A DNA stretch of 64,000 nucleotides. Source: Sclerodactyla briareus. Lineage: Eukaryota > Echinodermata > Holothuroidea > Dendrochirotida > Sclerodactylidae. The notes under the pieces are model-generated. The model searched no databases and was not told where the DNA came from. It saw only the letters and a program-made list of their open reading frames with translations. The DNA lies in contig JAODTK010001854.1 in NCBI GenBank assembly GCA_026419785.1, positions 1 through 64,000 of the forward strand. Direction: 5' to 3'. The translations under genes were made by a program, and so were the position numbers. This document shows, in pieces, positions 38,271-50,213 of this stretch. Every line of letters begins with the position of its first letter. Positions within the stretch are counted from its first letter, which is position 1.

Positions 38271-38501
38271 CGAAACTTATGAGATAGCCAAACATACAGG
38301 ATTATCTTGACTTGTCTGAAGCCTACTATGCACAACATGGTTATCATGATACAGGGTTATCAATGCATGGATCCAGTACAATGAATAAAGCACCGCCTTG
38401 GTACTTACTATCTCATCAACCCTACGATGAGACCGAAATGATATATTTTATCCAGGCTATTTTAACCCATTATTCACTGTTTTACTGGTAAAATTACCAC
38501 C

Positions 38502-38598
38502 GGATATATTATATATATTATATATATATATATATATTATATATATATATATCTTCTATATATAATATAGTATATATACGTATATATAATATATAATT
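38502..38598. repeat. (TA)n microsatellite
   Basis: Nearly pure alternating TA with occasional TT or AA interruptions over about 100 bp. Confidence 0.9.
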
Positions 38599-39285
38599 GT
38601 CATGTATTTTCCATTATCATCATTTTGTAACCATTGACCCCTCAACTGGCATGCAGTGTTCTCCCCAGGATCTCTGCACATATTATTTAAAAAAACAGTA
38701 ACAAGACCACATACAACAAATTTTCCAAACAAGTCATACAAGACCTAAACCTCAAAGCATGAGACTGAAGTCCAACTAAAGACCAACTAAAAACGATTTC
38801 TGAGGCCAATAACGATTGTCAAATTAAGCTATCCACTCCAAATACACAGTACGGTATATTATCTATTTACATGTATAAGCTAATTTACAATTCGTTTTCC
38901 GTTGCACAGTTTCTCAAGCGCCAAAAAAGCCTCACATGTGTTTTCAGACTTTGACTTTAAATCATGTCCCCAGAAGTGGTTTCACATGGGCTCCGATTTT
39001 TCTATACTATGAAATGTTGTTCTACAAGGTGATTTCCGTTTCTCCTCCTTTCAGCTGGTCCCACCGTCTCACGGAGTTTGTTCTGCGAACAGGTTATTAT
39101 ATTTCATTGATCTCCTCACCTCAATGCCACTTCAAAGTCCGATCATTTCAGTTCTCTCCTTTTGGGACTTAATAATTTTATATCCTTCGTCATTTCATGG
39201 CTGAACGTATGCTCTTATATTTACATTTGTCTATTTAGTGCGCGTCTTTTGCGGCAATTTATCTCGAGGTATATATTTCTCTCCA

Positions 39286-39360
39286 CTGTTAATAATAATA
39301 ATAATATAATATAAATAATAACATAATAATAATATAATATCATACTAATATAATATACAC
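39286..39360. repeat. (AAT)n/(ATA)n-rich simple repeat
   Basis: AT-only trinucleotide-like repeats run from 'aataataata' to 'aatataatatac'. Confidence 0.8.
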
Positions 39361-41800
39361 ATTGTGCGAGCTCAATATTACTGGTTCGTTAATTATGTTT
39401 GCCATCATGAACCACGTGAGAAAGGAATAACTAAACAAAGTAGGCCCACATTAGGGTCCCCCCCCCCCCCCTAACGTTCTCACATCATGCAGGTAGACGA
39501 GGAGTCTTGAATATCAATAATGGATAAACCTGGAATCAAACTTTCATCGCAGATATCCTACCCGAACGGCTGATACCTGGGAGGTAGGGCACCTGTCTAA
39601 ATATTTTAGCACTCCCGATTGCTAACTGATCACATGTAGCTAATTTATGTTGTATCACTCTTTATTTTCCGTCGGTCGCATATTAACTCAATAACGCAGG
39701 TTATAACATTAACAGTTCACTCACACGGTATAGGGGCCTATCACCGGTATAAATCTGTTTTTTAAATGGATCCGTAAATTCTGGCTTTACAATTAACTGC
39801 TCTTGGTAAACGAACCACACCTGGGTATCACAATGATAGCCCTATAACCGGTATACAAATCGGATCAAAACGGTATAGAGAAGGTGTAGCACTGTTGCTT
39901 GACACGACACATGCTTTACCAGAAAGTAAGAACGGTTGAGTGATTTTGGGGGGATTCGAACAATACCACCGTTGATAGTCGAATAAATCACTGTATGAAT
40001 GAATTCGGAGGAACATTCTTTCCGATGAAGCCGCATTTTCGTACTCACCGTTGATTTTGAGTGGTCTACTTGGACTTCACTGACATTAAATGACCTCACC
40101 CCTCCCCCCCTCTCGAAAAGATAATGATTATGTACGCATTACGCGCCGGCGAATATAATCGCATAATTTGTACGAAGTATCATTCATCAATTAAGGTCTC
40201 ATCGAATAATCGTATTCACAAGCTAGAATAATATCTAAACATATATTTTGGTAGAATTCACCGATGTTCACGAAAATATTCCCAGACTCATTGGATGGAT
40301 AGGGATCTTGTACCCTGATAAGATATCTCTTACACTCAATGTTTATAATTTATACTCATTTGCATCTACCAGGCCTGTGGGCTATCGTGTTTCACAAGCT
40401 AACTGGACCGTTTTGCAAATGTTCTCATTGTGCTAAAATGCTAACACTCTTGAAAATGTTGGCGTACTTTATAAGCACACCGATTCCGGTGTTCTTTAAG
40501 AATTCACAACCATCTGTATAATCCGCACATCTTGATCTGTTTATTTATCACACAACCTTTACACAAAGTTGGGTAATTTCTTACACACCACTGGGATAGG
40601 GGTGCTAGTTGTGTAAATTCTCATAACTTACTTAGGAGTCGTACCAGAAGCACGTAGGGTTCTTGTTTCGCATCAAGGCTATGAACTACTCTCAAATTGG
40701 TTGGATCAAGCATTATGAAATTCCCTGCGTTGATAGGGTATTCAGATTTGGCCCCCGTTTACCTCACCCCCAAACAACGGCAATAATGGGCAGTGGTCAT
40801 GGTTAACCATAGTTATACTAATTTTAGCGTCACATACTACTACATAATGTGAATACGGGAATAAATAACGCTTTTAGGCAGATTATCCCATTGGCCTAAA
40901 CGCTTTAAAGATTCCTATAAAATAAAAAACCTATACGGTAAGTAGTTCCCCACAGTAGATGGGTAAGTTGCCGGTGTTATTAGCACCACCGAATTCGAAG
41001 AATATTTGTTTCATTGATTACATAAAAAATGGGAATCCAAGTCTATAATACCTAATAAGGGTAGTTTGCTGTGAACTATCGTTGCGGATGATCTGTATCT
41101 CTGACAAACGGCGAATAGATAACTTTTCCCACACAACTAGGGCTAGTGAGGCGATCGTTTCAGTTTTAAATCGGGCCTGAAGCTGAATATTCATTAAAGA
41201 AAACCAAAATACTTACTTTGACTTGAATATTCTTTCGGGAGTAAATTTTTTAAATCGTGCAACTCGAGCAATTTTTACTGTCGCTAATCTCCCACCGATT
41301 TTCTGTTCTTGAGCATGAGCTTCATTGGCTGTCCGTCGGCAGCGGTCTACATGCTAGATAAATAACACATTCACGCGGGCTTCTCGCTTAGCTGTATTGG
41401 AATGACGGTGTAAATTCTGGATGCCTACTAACCTTGGCCAACCGGGCGTAACTCTGGGATTGTTAAAGCCTTGGCTTGCCCTTAGCTATTCACCGCCTCG
41501 ATGCATCCTTTTGTTGATAACCGCTGGTCCGTCAACTTGGTGTTCGGGTGACTAAACTATCCAAGTTGACTGCTTTTACTGGCGACACTAGAAGTCCCGT
41601 GAACAAAACCCGCGCCTGTCATAACTTATGTATGCTCATATGCGAAGGTGTCAAGGCGACAATGGGAATATAGCCTAAATACTGATGAACCACCATATAT
41701 ATCGTGTGTTAAGTTCGACCATTTCTCTACGCACATATTCGGCTATCTCGCGTTCGGGAACAATTTGTTATTCTTGATAATACTATGTCTCGCTCTACCA
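39361..41800. other. No recognised gene
   Basis: C-tracts lie at about 39459-39470 and 40100-40112. No domain-bearing frame or RNA signature was recognised. Confidence 0.4.
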
Positions 41801-42905
41801 TTCTGATTGTGTGTCCCTCAGGGATCTGTCATTGGGCACATTGCATTTATCTCTGTTCAGTGCCCCTCTTCAGATATTATTGCGGCCCGTGGCATCCAGT
41901 CTGTCCTCTATGCTGATAACACCACAGCTCATCTGACATTTGCCCCTTTGATCGTGCAGTTTGCTGGTGTAAGAATGGAAGCAGGAACACCAACATTAGA
42001 TCATTGTGCCATTCCAATATGCTTGTGCGATGAATTTAGAATACAGGATTATCTACTTCTCGTCACACTTCATAATTCTTCTTGGCATCCTACCCTCAAC
42101 GTCGGCAATTCTGTTGTTGAATCCTGTTCTCAACTTACGCAATTTAGGATTATTATGGACTCCTTCTAGTCATGTGCTAACCATTTGTAAAGCTGCCCTG
42201 GCATACAATTAGAATGATGGGAACATTCCGCCCATACCCTCGATCAGAAACCACCACCATTTTTGTGACATCCAGGCTGGATGCTTTTAATTCCTTGTTA
42301 TTCGGTCTCTCTGACTAATCTTATTACCAGCCTTCAGCGAGTGCAAACATTATACTGTTCGACTTATCCCTCTGGGTTTCCTCTCATTAGCATATCATTA
42401 CCACTGCTCTACAGTCTTCACTCGGTCCCATAAGGCAAGATTGTTTTTTGTGAGACCTTCTACTCAGATATAAAATCAATCACCTGCTGCATGCTTCCTA
42501 ATTTCATCTCAGAGCTTGTTCACCTGCATGTTCCTTCGAGATCTCTAGGTCAGCTTCCAAGCAACAGCTTGAAGTTCGCTCATCCACCAAGTTCTAAGGT
42601 GACCGTTCATTCGTTGCCCGCTGCTGCTCCTCCCTTCGGATACCCTTCCGACTCTGTCCGTCGGCTCCGACTGTAAGCCACTTCAAATGTCTCGTCTTAA
42701 AAGTTTCTCTTCACTCAGCACTCTTTCTGACTGATTCTCCTGTTATGTCTGTTTTGTGTGTTTCTCTCCCTGTTTCTCGTCCTCTGCTTATTCTTTTTCT
42801 GGTTTTTCCTGTATTTCTTTTAGGTCTGTGACAGTTCTAGAGGCTTTTTGCATTAGGCGCCTACAAGTCCTCATTATTATTAGTAGTAGTATTATTATGA
42901 TGACA
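41800..42905 (+). pseudogene. 5'-truncated LINE (CR1/L2-like reverse transcriptase remnant)
   Basis: The frame at about 41813 reads 'VPQGSVIGHIAFI' and then 'LYADNTTAHLTF' (about 41906-41941). These are the B-block and catalytic palm block of CR1/L2-type reverse transcriptases. The catalytic YADD has become YADN (AAC at 41918-41920). Downstream, after frame changes, come 'VTSRLDAFNSLLFG' (about 42270), 'ELVHLHVPSRSL' (about 42510) and 'FLFTQHSF'-like sequence (about 42700), the usual C-terminal order. The element ends in a short ATT-rich repeat at about 42875-42905, as many CR1/L2 elements do. It is inactive, with stops, frameshifts and a lost catalytic aspartate. Confidence 0.75.
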
Positions 42906-43186
42906 CCGCCACAAATCCCCCCCCCCCTGTCGCATCTTACCGCCCAGACAGCATCATGACGTTTTAAGAAGATGCACGGAGAAATATAGCAGAACTCCCC
43001 CTCTTCCTCTGGGGTGTACGCTTACCAACAGAATTTCCCCCCCCTTGAACATACCCTTATTCCGTGAACCCTGGTGAAAGATTCGCAGCTTGACGATAAG
43101 GTGCCTTAGTCCTGGGTCTGCATCATTGCTGTGCCTTGAAATATGATCCTCCTCTGCACGGTAAGTATATACAAAAAAAAACTTAC
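42906..43186. other. No recognised gene; C-tracts
   Basis: C-tracts lie at about 42918-42927 and 43036-43044, with an A-run at about 43173-43182. Confidence 0.4.
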
Positions 43187-43475
43187 CAACCTAGTGACAA
43201 AAGAACTAACCATGGGATCTGATTGAAAACCTACAAATTCGTTACAAAGATATTAAAGAATATTTCCATCATTTTCATTTATGCTATAAACTATATTGAT
43301 CTGCTATAATGGTGCAAACTATCAACGTTTACTGTGTAAAGTCAATAGCGCATTGCATCCTTACTTGTTGACGTCATCATTATGAAGGGAAGGTCTTTTT
43401 TTAAGTTAAAACAAGATACCTCAACAAGGGACATGCCAGTCGGCAATTTTGGTTTTGGGTTTTTGCATGTCCTCT
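43187..43475 (+). repeat. ~290-bp dispersed repeat, copy 1
   Basis: 'gtgacaaaagaactaac', 'atgggatctgattgaaaac', 'ctgctataatggtgcaaa', 'gacgtcatca', 'ctcaacaaggg' and 'acatgcc' match 50214-50515 in order and orientation. It carries no coding. Confidence 0.75.
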
Positions 43476-43655
43476 TCTCTCTGTGTCAGTTCAACGACTA
43501 TCTGTTGCATGAACCAGTGTACTTCAGATAGGTACCTATTCATCTGCACACAGCACGAGTATACGGAAAGGGGAAAACGGGGATAGGCAATTAACAATGT
43601 TCCCGTTGTCTCATGCGATTTAGTTTCACCTTCCATATTAAGTTACCACCAGAGA

Positions 43656-44245
43656 GGAACTAGACATGTGTAGCGATAAACCGCCCACGTGTATATCCCG
43701 CTTTTGAGCCATCAATGGGAAAAAGTATCTACACCCACGCCTGCCATAAGACCTCCCTTTTGGTCAGAAACTGAGATATCCTTCATCCACCAAGTTCCGT
43801 TGTAGTCTATGAAAGTTACGGACGTCACATAAAGTATGTAATTGACCCACGATGCACCTGAAATGACCCTTAACTCGTCATGGAACAATGTAGCCCCATC
43901 CACCAATTTTTTCGTTCAATCTGACGAAGTTTGGAAAATCGCATGAATTATGCAAATTTGACCCCCCTCCGATGACCTTGAAGGATGACTCCACATTTTT
44001 CGGGACAACTATGTCCCTACCAACCGAGTTTTCGTTCAATCTCCCGACTACTTGATATTTGCGCGTAAATTATGCAAAGTTAGCGGCCCCCAGCATTGCC
44101 TTGATCTCACTTTCGAAATCGTCCGAGATTTCTCTAGGGCGGACTGGTGTGCCAAGTTCCAAATCATCCGGATAAGCGTTTAAAGAGTTATTGCGCGAAC
44201 CGCCTAAGTTTCCGGCGGCGTTCGAGCCGAGGCGGCGGCGGCGCT
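43656..44245 (+). repeat. 'GTAAACCGCC' repeat family, copy 2
   Basis: It starts 'ggaactagacatgtgtagcg' and 'ataaaccgcccacgtgtat'. It then contains repeated blocks of 'ccttgaa(g)gatgac', 'tatgtccctacca', 'ttttcgttcaatct' and 'aattatgcaaa', followed by 'gagttattgcgcg' and a GC-rich 'gaggcggcggcggcgc' end at about 44245. The 60-codon minus-strand frame at 44070-44252 lies wholly inside it and is not counted as a gene. Confidence 0.7.
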
Positions 44246-47200
44246 GAAACAACCCAAAACCATAATATCCCCGGGCACTTCCAGTGTCCGCGTTGGATAT
44301 AAATAATAAACCCTTCCGTATTCTTAGTGGAGGATTCGCAGCTTACAATCATTGCAGTATCTTGTCTTCACCGGCCCTTGACCGCCCTTATAATAGGTTT
44401 GGAGCATCTGCTATACCTCTCTGGGTCTCCAAGATTAATAGACCCAATTAAGAAATATTGAAGCCTCTCGTTCTGACTTGATGAATCTGAGGCGAACTCG
44501 TATAGTAGTGACTCTCATTGAGGTTCTCATAATTGTCTCTATGGTCTCAATGGGTTTTCCCTCGATTTGACTCCTTCTTGATATTAACTTTCCCATGTAC
44601 CTTCTAATATGGGGGCCATCGGCTAAATGTTTCGAGGAAACTCTGCAGATTAGACTTTTGGGCAGACATTTATTTCACTAAGCTGGTCTGATCAATGAGT
44701 AGAAAAACATTTCAGGAGATGTCTGTATAAGTATGAATTCCACCTAGTAATTTCGTCAGATCATCTGTTGCCTCGATGTTTCTTCTGTATGTCCATAGGC
44801 TTCGATCCGTTATAAAGTGGGGGGGACACATTTCGAATTGCAATGACCATCTAAGCTAAGCGCCACTCATTGGTTGGCGCGAAGCGTACGCAGAAATTTT
44901 ATTTTCATACCCTCCAATCGCCGGAAACGCACTTGCCAGACTCGATAGCACCTACCTACATGTGTATTTCTTAAGAGACAACAAATTTGTCATTGTGCAT
45001 AGTAAGAGGATTTTTTACCGCATATCACCGTGGTATTTTTTTTAGTACCTTCTCTACTCTGGCATTGTTTGCATGGGATCCGGTTCTGCCAACAGTCCCT
45101 GTGGATCGAATTGAAAAGCCAGGCGTACGGGACCATTCCAATTGGAGAGCAGTATAATTTGGCCGAATTTTCAAGTCCCAGTCATCGCAGAATACCAGCG
45201 CGCCGCGAAAGCCTGAATTTTTTGCATGTTTTTTCGGGTCATTTTCGAAAAGTCATCAGACAAACTCAGTGCATTTTATTTCAGACAAATTGGGGGGAGG
45301 GCAGTTTTCTGCTCCCAAAGGCTTCTGAAATCATTCGAGTGAACAAATGATTCGAAAGCATTACAAAAATCGCATATTCCACAAGCACGCCGGGTGAAAA
45401 ACGCCAATCGAAATTGATGCACTTTTGGCCCATTCGATTTGAAATTCAGCACTCGTATGAACATGTGTACCTTCGACTTCGGTTCGGCCCAGTAGGGTCC
45501 AAACAGTTCATCTGGGGTCCGCACCTGGATAGTGGACTACATAAATTCCAACTCGATTATGTCGTTAGACAATAAATTGATCAGTTAGACGATCATCAAA
45601 TTATGATTATCACTGTGAACCACCGCACCCACTTCATAAAATGACCGGTACACTGTACACGTTCACAGGTTTCCGTTAAATTGGGGCAGAACAACTTCCC
45701 AGACTAAAAGGGTTGGTGGTATTTCCATTGTCAGTTGATCGACACACTATAAATAATCTTACTTATCTGCGCGCGTATAAATTCGGTCACCAAATCCATA
45801 ATGAAAACTTTTCATTTTCACATTTCTTACACTCATTCTCCGAATTTGGGGTATTTTCCTTTCGTGTTTTCACTCTCAAATTATCCTGCATCCCGACCCG
45901 ACCCAGTCTCGGCTATTATGACGCAACTGTGATATCCTTACCGTCTTACTATATTGGCCATAGATTTACAATATCACCTACCTTGGGGTTTAAAAAAAAT
46001 AAAAAATGTTTGCCAATTATCATATACTGTGTATCTTGTAGGACTATTTCCCAATCCAGGACGCATTCTTTGTGGGGTCGTGACGCCACTTTTGGCAGTC
46101 CTCCGTACATATTGTTTCCACTCTTGACCACTTGGGACCCTCACTTTCAGCCAGGCTAATTGCCCCCTTGACTATTACGCAGAACTAATGTGATGCCATG
46201 CATCTTGTTTTGAGCCACATCATTGAACAATTTGGTCCGCATGCATTCGTGGACGACTGCAGAAGATAATTCGGAAGGAGAAAAAGTGCTGATGATCTGG
46301 CCTAGTCCGACCCTTCTGATTTTTGCGAACATGTTTTGTCAGACAGAAACGATAGAACGCAGCCCCGCGCGCAAGCGCGCGCGAAAAATGTTGCATGTTT
46401 TTCGGGCGTTTGATTGAACATTCATGGCCAGTCCGCAGACATTTTTGGGCATTTTCCCTTCACTTTTTTGGTTGCCTTTTTCTGTCCAGATTTTCCGGCG
46501 AATTATTGTTCAATTTTTTGCCCGAATCCATAGAATAACTTGCTCTCTGCAAATGGCTACGCAATTTGGTAAGTCTGGAGCCAGAATTCAAAGCAGTTTG
46601 GATTTTACATTAATGAATTGTGGAACAAACTATGTAGCCTAGTTACTTTGTCGAGACTGGGGCGTAGCTCAAATTGGATCCATTGGGTGAAGGTATTTTC
46701 GCTCGCGAAATTAGTAAGTGCCATGTGATTTCATGTTACAGAGAGGAAGGAAAACTTAGAATCCGCCACTGAGGTCTAGATTAGGTTCACGCTGTCGGCG
46801 CAGTGCCGTAAGACATTTCTGACAGGCGAGAGGATAAATTTATTAGGGCCCTGTGAGAGAGGTATCAGGGCAGGCAGGGTTGGTTCAACCTGTTTTCCCC
46901 CTTTGAAAAAGTTTTGGCTTTAGGTGCAAATTCATGCTCTAAAATGTGAATTTTTGTGCGAAAATGTGCTGTCCACCAAGGGCAGTAAGTTTTCTTCTTT
47001 TGGTTATTGGCCTGAATCCTACCTTCCATGATGGTACCACCTTAGTTGGGGTCCAGGAGGAAAGGCCTGGAAGTCAGACCGGTTAGGCCCTCGAAGGCTC
47101 GTACCCGTTTCTTTCGAGGGAAATTTTGACTGAATATCACAAAGTTGTTCGAATTTTGTTGCAATCAGGGAACTTCAGGTAGAACACACACAAGTCGAAA

Positions 47201-47424
47201 TGTGCAAGTTCGCACGGTTCCTGTATAGTCTATGTTTAAACAAAAATTGAATCTCGTCTTTGTTAGAATATACATTCTGCCGGTTGTAACAGAACATATT
47301 AATTCGATATCGCGCATTACTATGTAGGGAATATCTCGACAATTGTTTGCTGTCTCGTTTCGGATCATGCGCCACGGACTGTTTTTGTTGAAATTGAAGT
47401 GCAAGGATATATATTGTTCAAGAA
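44246..47424. other. No recognised gene; GCGCGC-type hairpin fragments
   Basis: 'gcgcgcaagcgcgcgcgaaaaatg' type sequence lies at about 46366-46390 and 'ggcgcgaagcgtacg' at 44876. Both belong to a dispersed motif also seen at 27112 and 48066. The 148-codon frame at 45713-46159 and the minus-strand frame at 45949-46131 have no recognised domain. Confidence 0.35.
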
Positions 47425-47746
47425 ATGGCTAGAAATGCAATGTCTAGGGAGCAATTTGTAAACTATAGTCCCAGAATTACAAATTGTACTCAAAATATTT
47501 TTCACGAATCTTTAATAGCTATCGTGCACGTGGTCTACGTTACTGACAGCGAAACAACCATAAGGATACCGGAAACGGAAGGACCGTTTTGCCCCACCTA
47601 CCTTTCTTGGCCATCGATAAAATCACAACGTCCAAACTTGACAAGATTGACAAATTTTTGCTCAATCATCGGGCTTTCGACAAGAGAAATCGGCATTCTG
47701 CTGACATTGTGGGCCATTTATCCACACTTATCCAGGTTTGAGGTGA

Positions 47747-47824
47747 GAGGAACAACCGCTTAGGCAAAGAATAGGCACAATTCAGGCGAATTGTGCCTAT
47801 TCTTTGCCCAAGCGGTTGTTCCTC
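47747..47824. repeat. Near-perfect 37-bp inverted repeat (hairpin)
   Basis: The left arm starts GAGGAACAACCGCTTAGGC at 47747 and the right arm ends GCGGTTGTTCCTC at 47824. The arms pair over 37 bp with a single mismatch, and only four bases (47784-47787) lie between them. Weaker pairing ('ccaggtttg' with 'caaacttgc') continues outside the stem. Candidates are a small palindromic element, a hairpin RNA, or a fold-back artefact. Confidence 0.85.
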
Positions 47825-48226
47825 GATCTGCAAACTTGCTTTTACTTTCATCATGCGTTGTCTGACTCCTCATCCGCCTCGTTTGCCAACGCTTCGTGTT
47901 GTAATCATTGGACATTTTATTGTGAATCTACCGTTGTTTAGAAACAACAAATAGAATAGTCTCACTTATGTTTCTGAGCGAGAAAACTTGCATAAAGCTC
48001 ATATGCCAGAATATGCCTTCAAAATGCATCGCCCACAACACTATAGAAGCAACAGTTACAGGTCGTTTGCGCGCGCAGCGCGCGGAAAAATTTTGGGAAC
48101 AATCGGGTTCGGAATCAAGCCCTAGTGGTCTTCGTGAGGCTGCTTTCTCAATATTTGTCAGCCCACACAGCCACTTAACTGATACGTGTGTAAACGGCAC
48201 ATTTACTTCTGTCTTCATCGAGGATC
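47825..48226. other. No recognised gene
   Basis: 'gcgcgcgcagcgcgcgg' at about 48068-48085, followed by A/T-rich sequence, is the dispersed GC-hairpin motif. Nothing else was recognised. Confidence 0.35.
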
Positions 48227-48325
48227 AAAAGTGGGGGGGGGGGGGAATTTTGATATTTTGTCCCCCCACTTCGAAAAGTGGGGGGGGGGGGACGTGTTCC
48301 CCTGTCCCCCCAGGATCGACGCCCA
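48227..48325 (+). repeat. G/C-homopolymer palindromic element end
   Basis: 'aaaagtgg' plus a G-run, then 'gtccccccacttcgaaaagtgg' interrupted by a second G-run, then 'cccctgtccccccagg' and 'atcgacgcc'. The G-runs at about 48232-48245 and 48280-48291 can pair with the C-runs between and after them. It resembles the terminus of a short palindromic mobile element; its other end is unclear. Confidence 0.45.
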
Positions 48326-48483
48326 TGGTGATGTCGATCATAAGAAGTATGTCCTGTTTTTGTTTTTCATTTTTTCATTAAGATCCCAGCCCTTATTCCT
48401 TGTTACATTTCTCATAAAAAGCTAAATGATAAACGATTGATTTCCCATTAGATGGTGTTTCCTGCGGTCGCCCTTCACGCAGG

Positions 48484-49120
48484 AGGATAACCGAACATGA
48501 GCAGGCGGGTAAACCGCCGACGTGTATATCCACGCTAGAATGGCCTTTGTGGACTCTTGTGAAGAAGCAATTACAACACGCACGTCAGTTTGTCCTCCTG
48601 TACTCTGAAAAGCTTCCTACCTGTTGATCAGGAACCCAACTGTATTCCACACTCTTTCAATTTTTTGTTAAAAAAAAGTTACAAAAATGTAAAATTTGCA
48701 AACTTGACCTCCTGTGTCCTCGACATGACTCTCATGTTGTTAGAAACTAACGACAGTCAGCATCCACGGAGTTTTGTTTCAAACCGACGAAGCGACCTTG
48801 AAATGACCGTCATGTTTTCCGGGACCAATTTTTGTCCCCACCCCCAAGTTTCGTGCAAATCGGAATAACTCCGTATTTTCGCTAAAATGGAAAAAAAAAC
48901 TTGGCCTCCGTTGACTTTCAAAAATCACCGTCTTGTCTTTCGGAACCAACTTTTGACCCCACACACCAAGTTTCGTGTAAGTCGGACTAATCTGTAATTT
49001 TCGTGTAAAATCTGCACAATAGAGGGCAGCAGCAGCAAGTTTCGTGTCAATCGGATAGTGTGGAATATTTTCCGTGCGGCGTCGGGCGGCTGGCGGCGTG
49101 ACGGCGGCGGCCGAGACTGA
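48484..49120 (+). repeat. 'GTAAACCGCC' repeat family, copy 3
   Basis: It starts 'aaccgaacatgagcagg' and GGCGGGTAAACCGCCGACG with 'tgtatatcc'. It contains at least three tandem sub-repeats of 'ccttgaaatgaccgtcatg', 'ttttgtccccac' and 'caagtttcgtg(c/t)aa(a/g)tcgga', about 120 bp apart, and finishes in GC-rich 'ggcggctggcggcg' sequence at about 49075-49115. Copies 1 and 2 share this start and end. Confidence 0.75.
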
Positions 49121-49572
49121 AGTCAGTGGAGTCTTCAAGACACTAAACATAACTTAATTATGTTACCTGGAACATACGTGGTACCAGAGAACATACCCAG
49201 AAGTTTACTCAGCCACGTTGTAACAAGATAGCTTATCAAAATCCTTTATTTCCGGCTACCATATCTACAAATAGCAATTGGGATTTGTTACCATCCATGA
49301 AACATGAAATAAAGGCTGATGAATGGAACTTTAAACTGAAGGTCGGGGTAGTTCTCACCTAACGAATGCACGTGTTAACCAACATGCAGACACCGGATTC
49401 ATCAGAATGAGCAATGGCGTTCAATTGTTCTCCTCTCAGTGGCCAATGTTGCAGAATAACATTTATCAGTCCAGTTATAAAATGTACACTGTACAGAATA
49501 ATTGTTGGGGTGTATCACGTGACTCAGCTGTCTTCGCAACTACGGTGAATCACACCAGGGGTTATTGTTTGC
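49121..49572. other. No recognised gene
   Basis: Nothing recognised. Confidence 0.4.
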
Positions 49573-49737
49573 AAGGGCGCAGCCACTGTCTGAAATTTGG
49601 GGGGGGGGGGTCAAGAGCAATTTGGGGGTCCGGAGCAGTGAGGGAAACATTTGTGTGTGAAAAATGATTATGTGTGGAGGCCTTCCCAAAAGTTGGGGGG
49701 TTAATGACCCCCCGGACCCCCCAGTGGCTGCGCCCTT
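49573..49737. mobile_element. Complete 165-bp MITE with 16-bp perfect inverted termini
   Basis: It begins AAGGGCGCAGCCACTG (49573-49588) and ends CAGTGGCTGCGCCCTT (49722-49737), a perfect 16-bp terminal inverted repeat. The interior contains a G-run, 'gcaatttgggggtccg' and 'ccccccggacccccc', giving further self-complementarity. A right-truncated relative lies at 1266-1396. I find no clear target-site duplication, so the superfamily is unassigned. Confidence 0.85.
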
Positions 49738-50213
49738 TATTATCTGTCAGCAAGCTGGCGAAAAAAACGACTGCGACGTTCCCATTACGTCCTGCAGGAA
49801 AAGTGTGATTCGGTATAGATACGGTATATCGTAACAATGATATGTCAATGAAGAATATAGTTCCGATATACCGTGACGCCATGTGAACGGCACCGTCCAT
49901 TATTCACCAGATATTGCGTGACGATACTGCCTCATAAATTATCCGAGCCCTCGAGGCGCAGGTGACTCGACGATTGAGAGACTTCTTTTTTGCACCTCAA
50001 CCGTAATCGGGTAAATTTGGTTTAAGTACAATGGTCATGTAAACGTAACTTTTGATATTTTGGTGTCTTATACAGTATATGTGGGACACCCAAACATGAG
50101 AAAGAATTCGGTGTGAGTGTGAAAGAGACAATTCTGATATCACGCAATGTACCCCGTGACGTCAAAAGAGTAACCAGGGACCCTGAGTAATACATCCATC
50201 CAATCCATTTTTT
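49738..50213. other. No recognised gene
   Basis: Nothing recognised. Confidence 0.4.

Noticed and set aside
44070..44252. 60-codon minus-strand frame with an acidic, protein-like C-terminus
   Set aside because: It lies wholly within the GTAAACCGCC repeat family, whose other copies do not keep the frame.
45713..46159. 148-codon plus-strand frame and an opposite frame with a donor-like 'aaggtaggtg'
   Set aside because: No domain on either strand, and a single splice-like motif is expected by chance.
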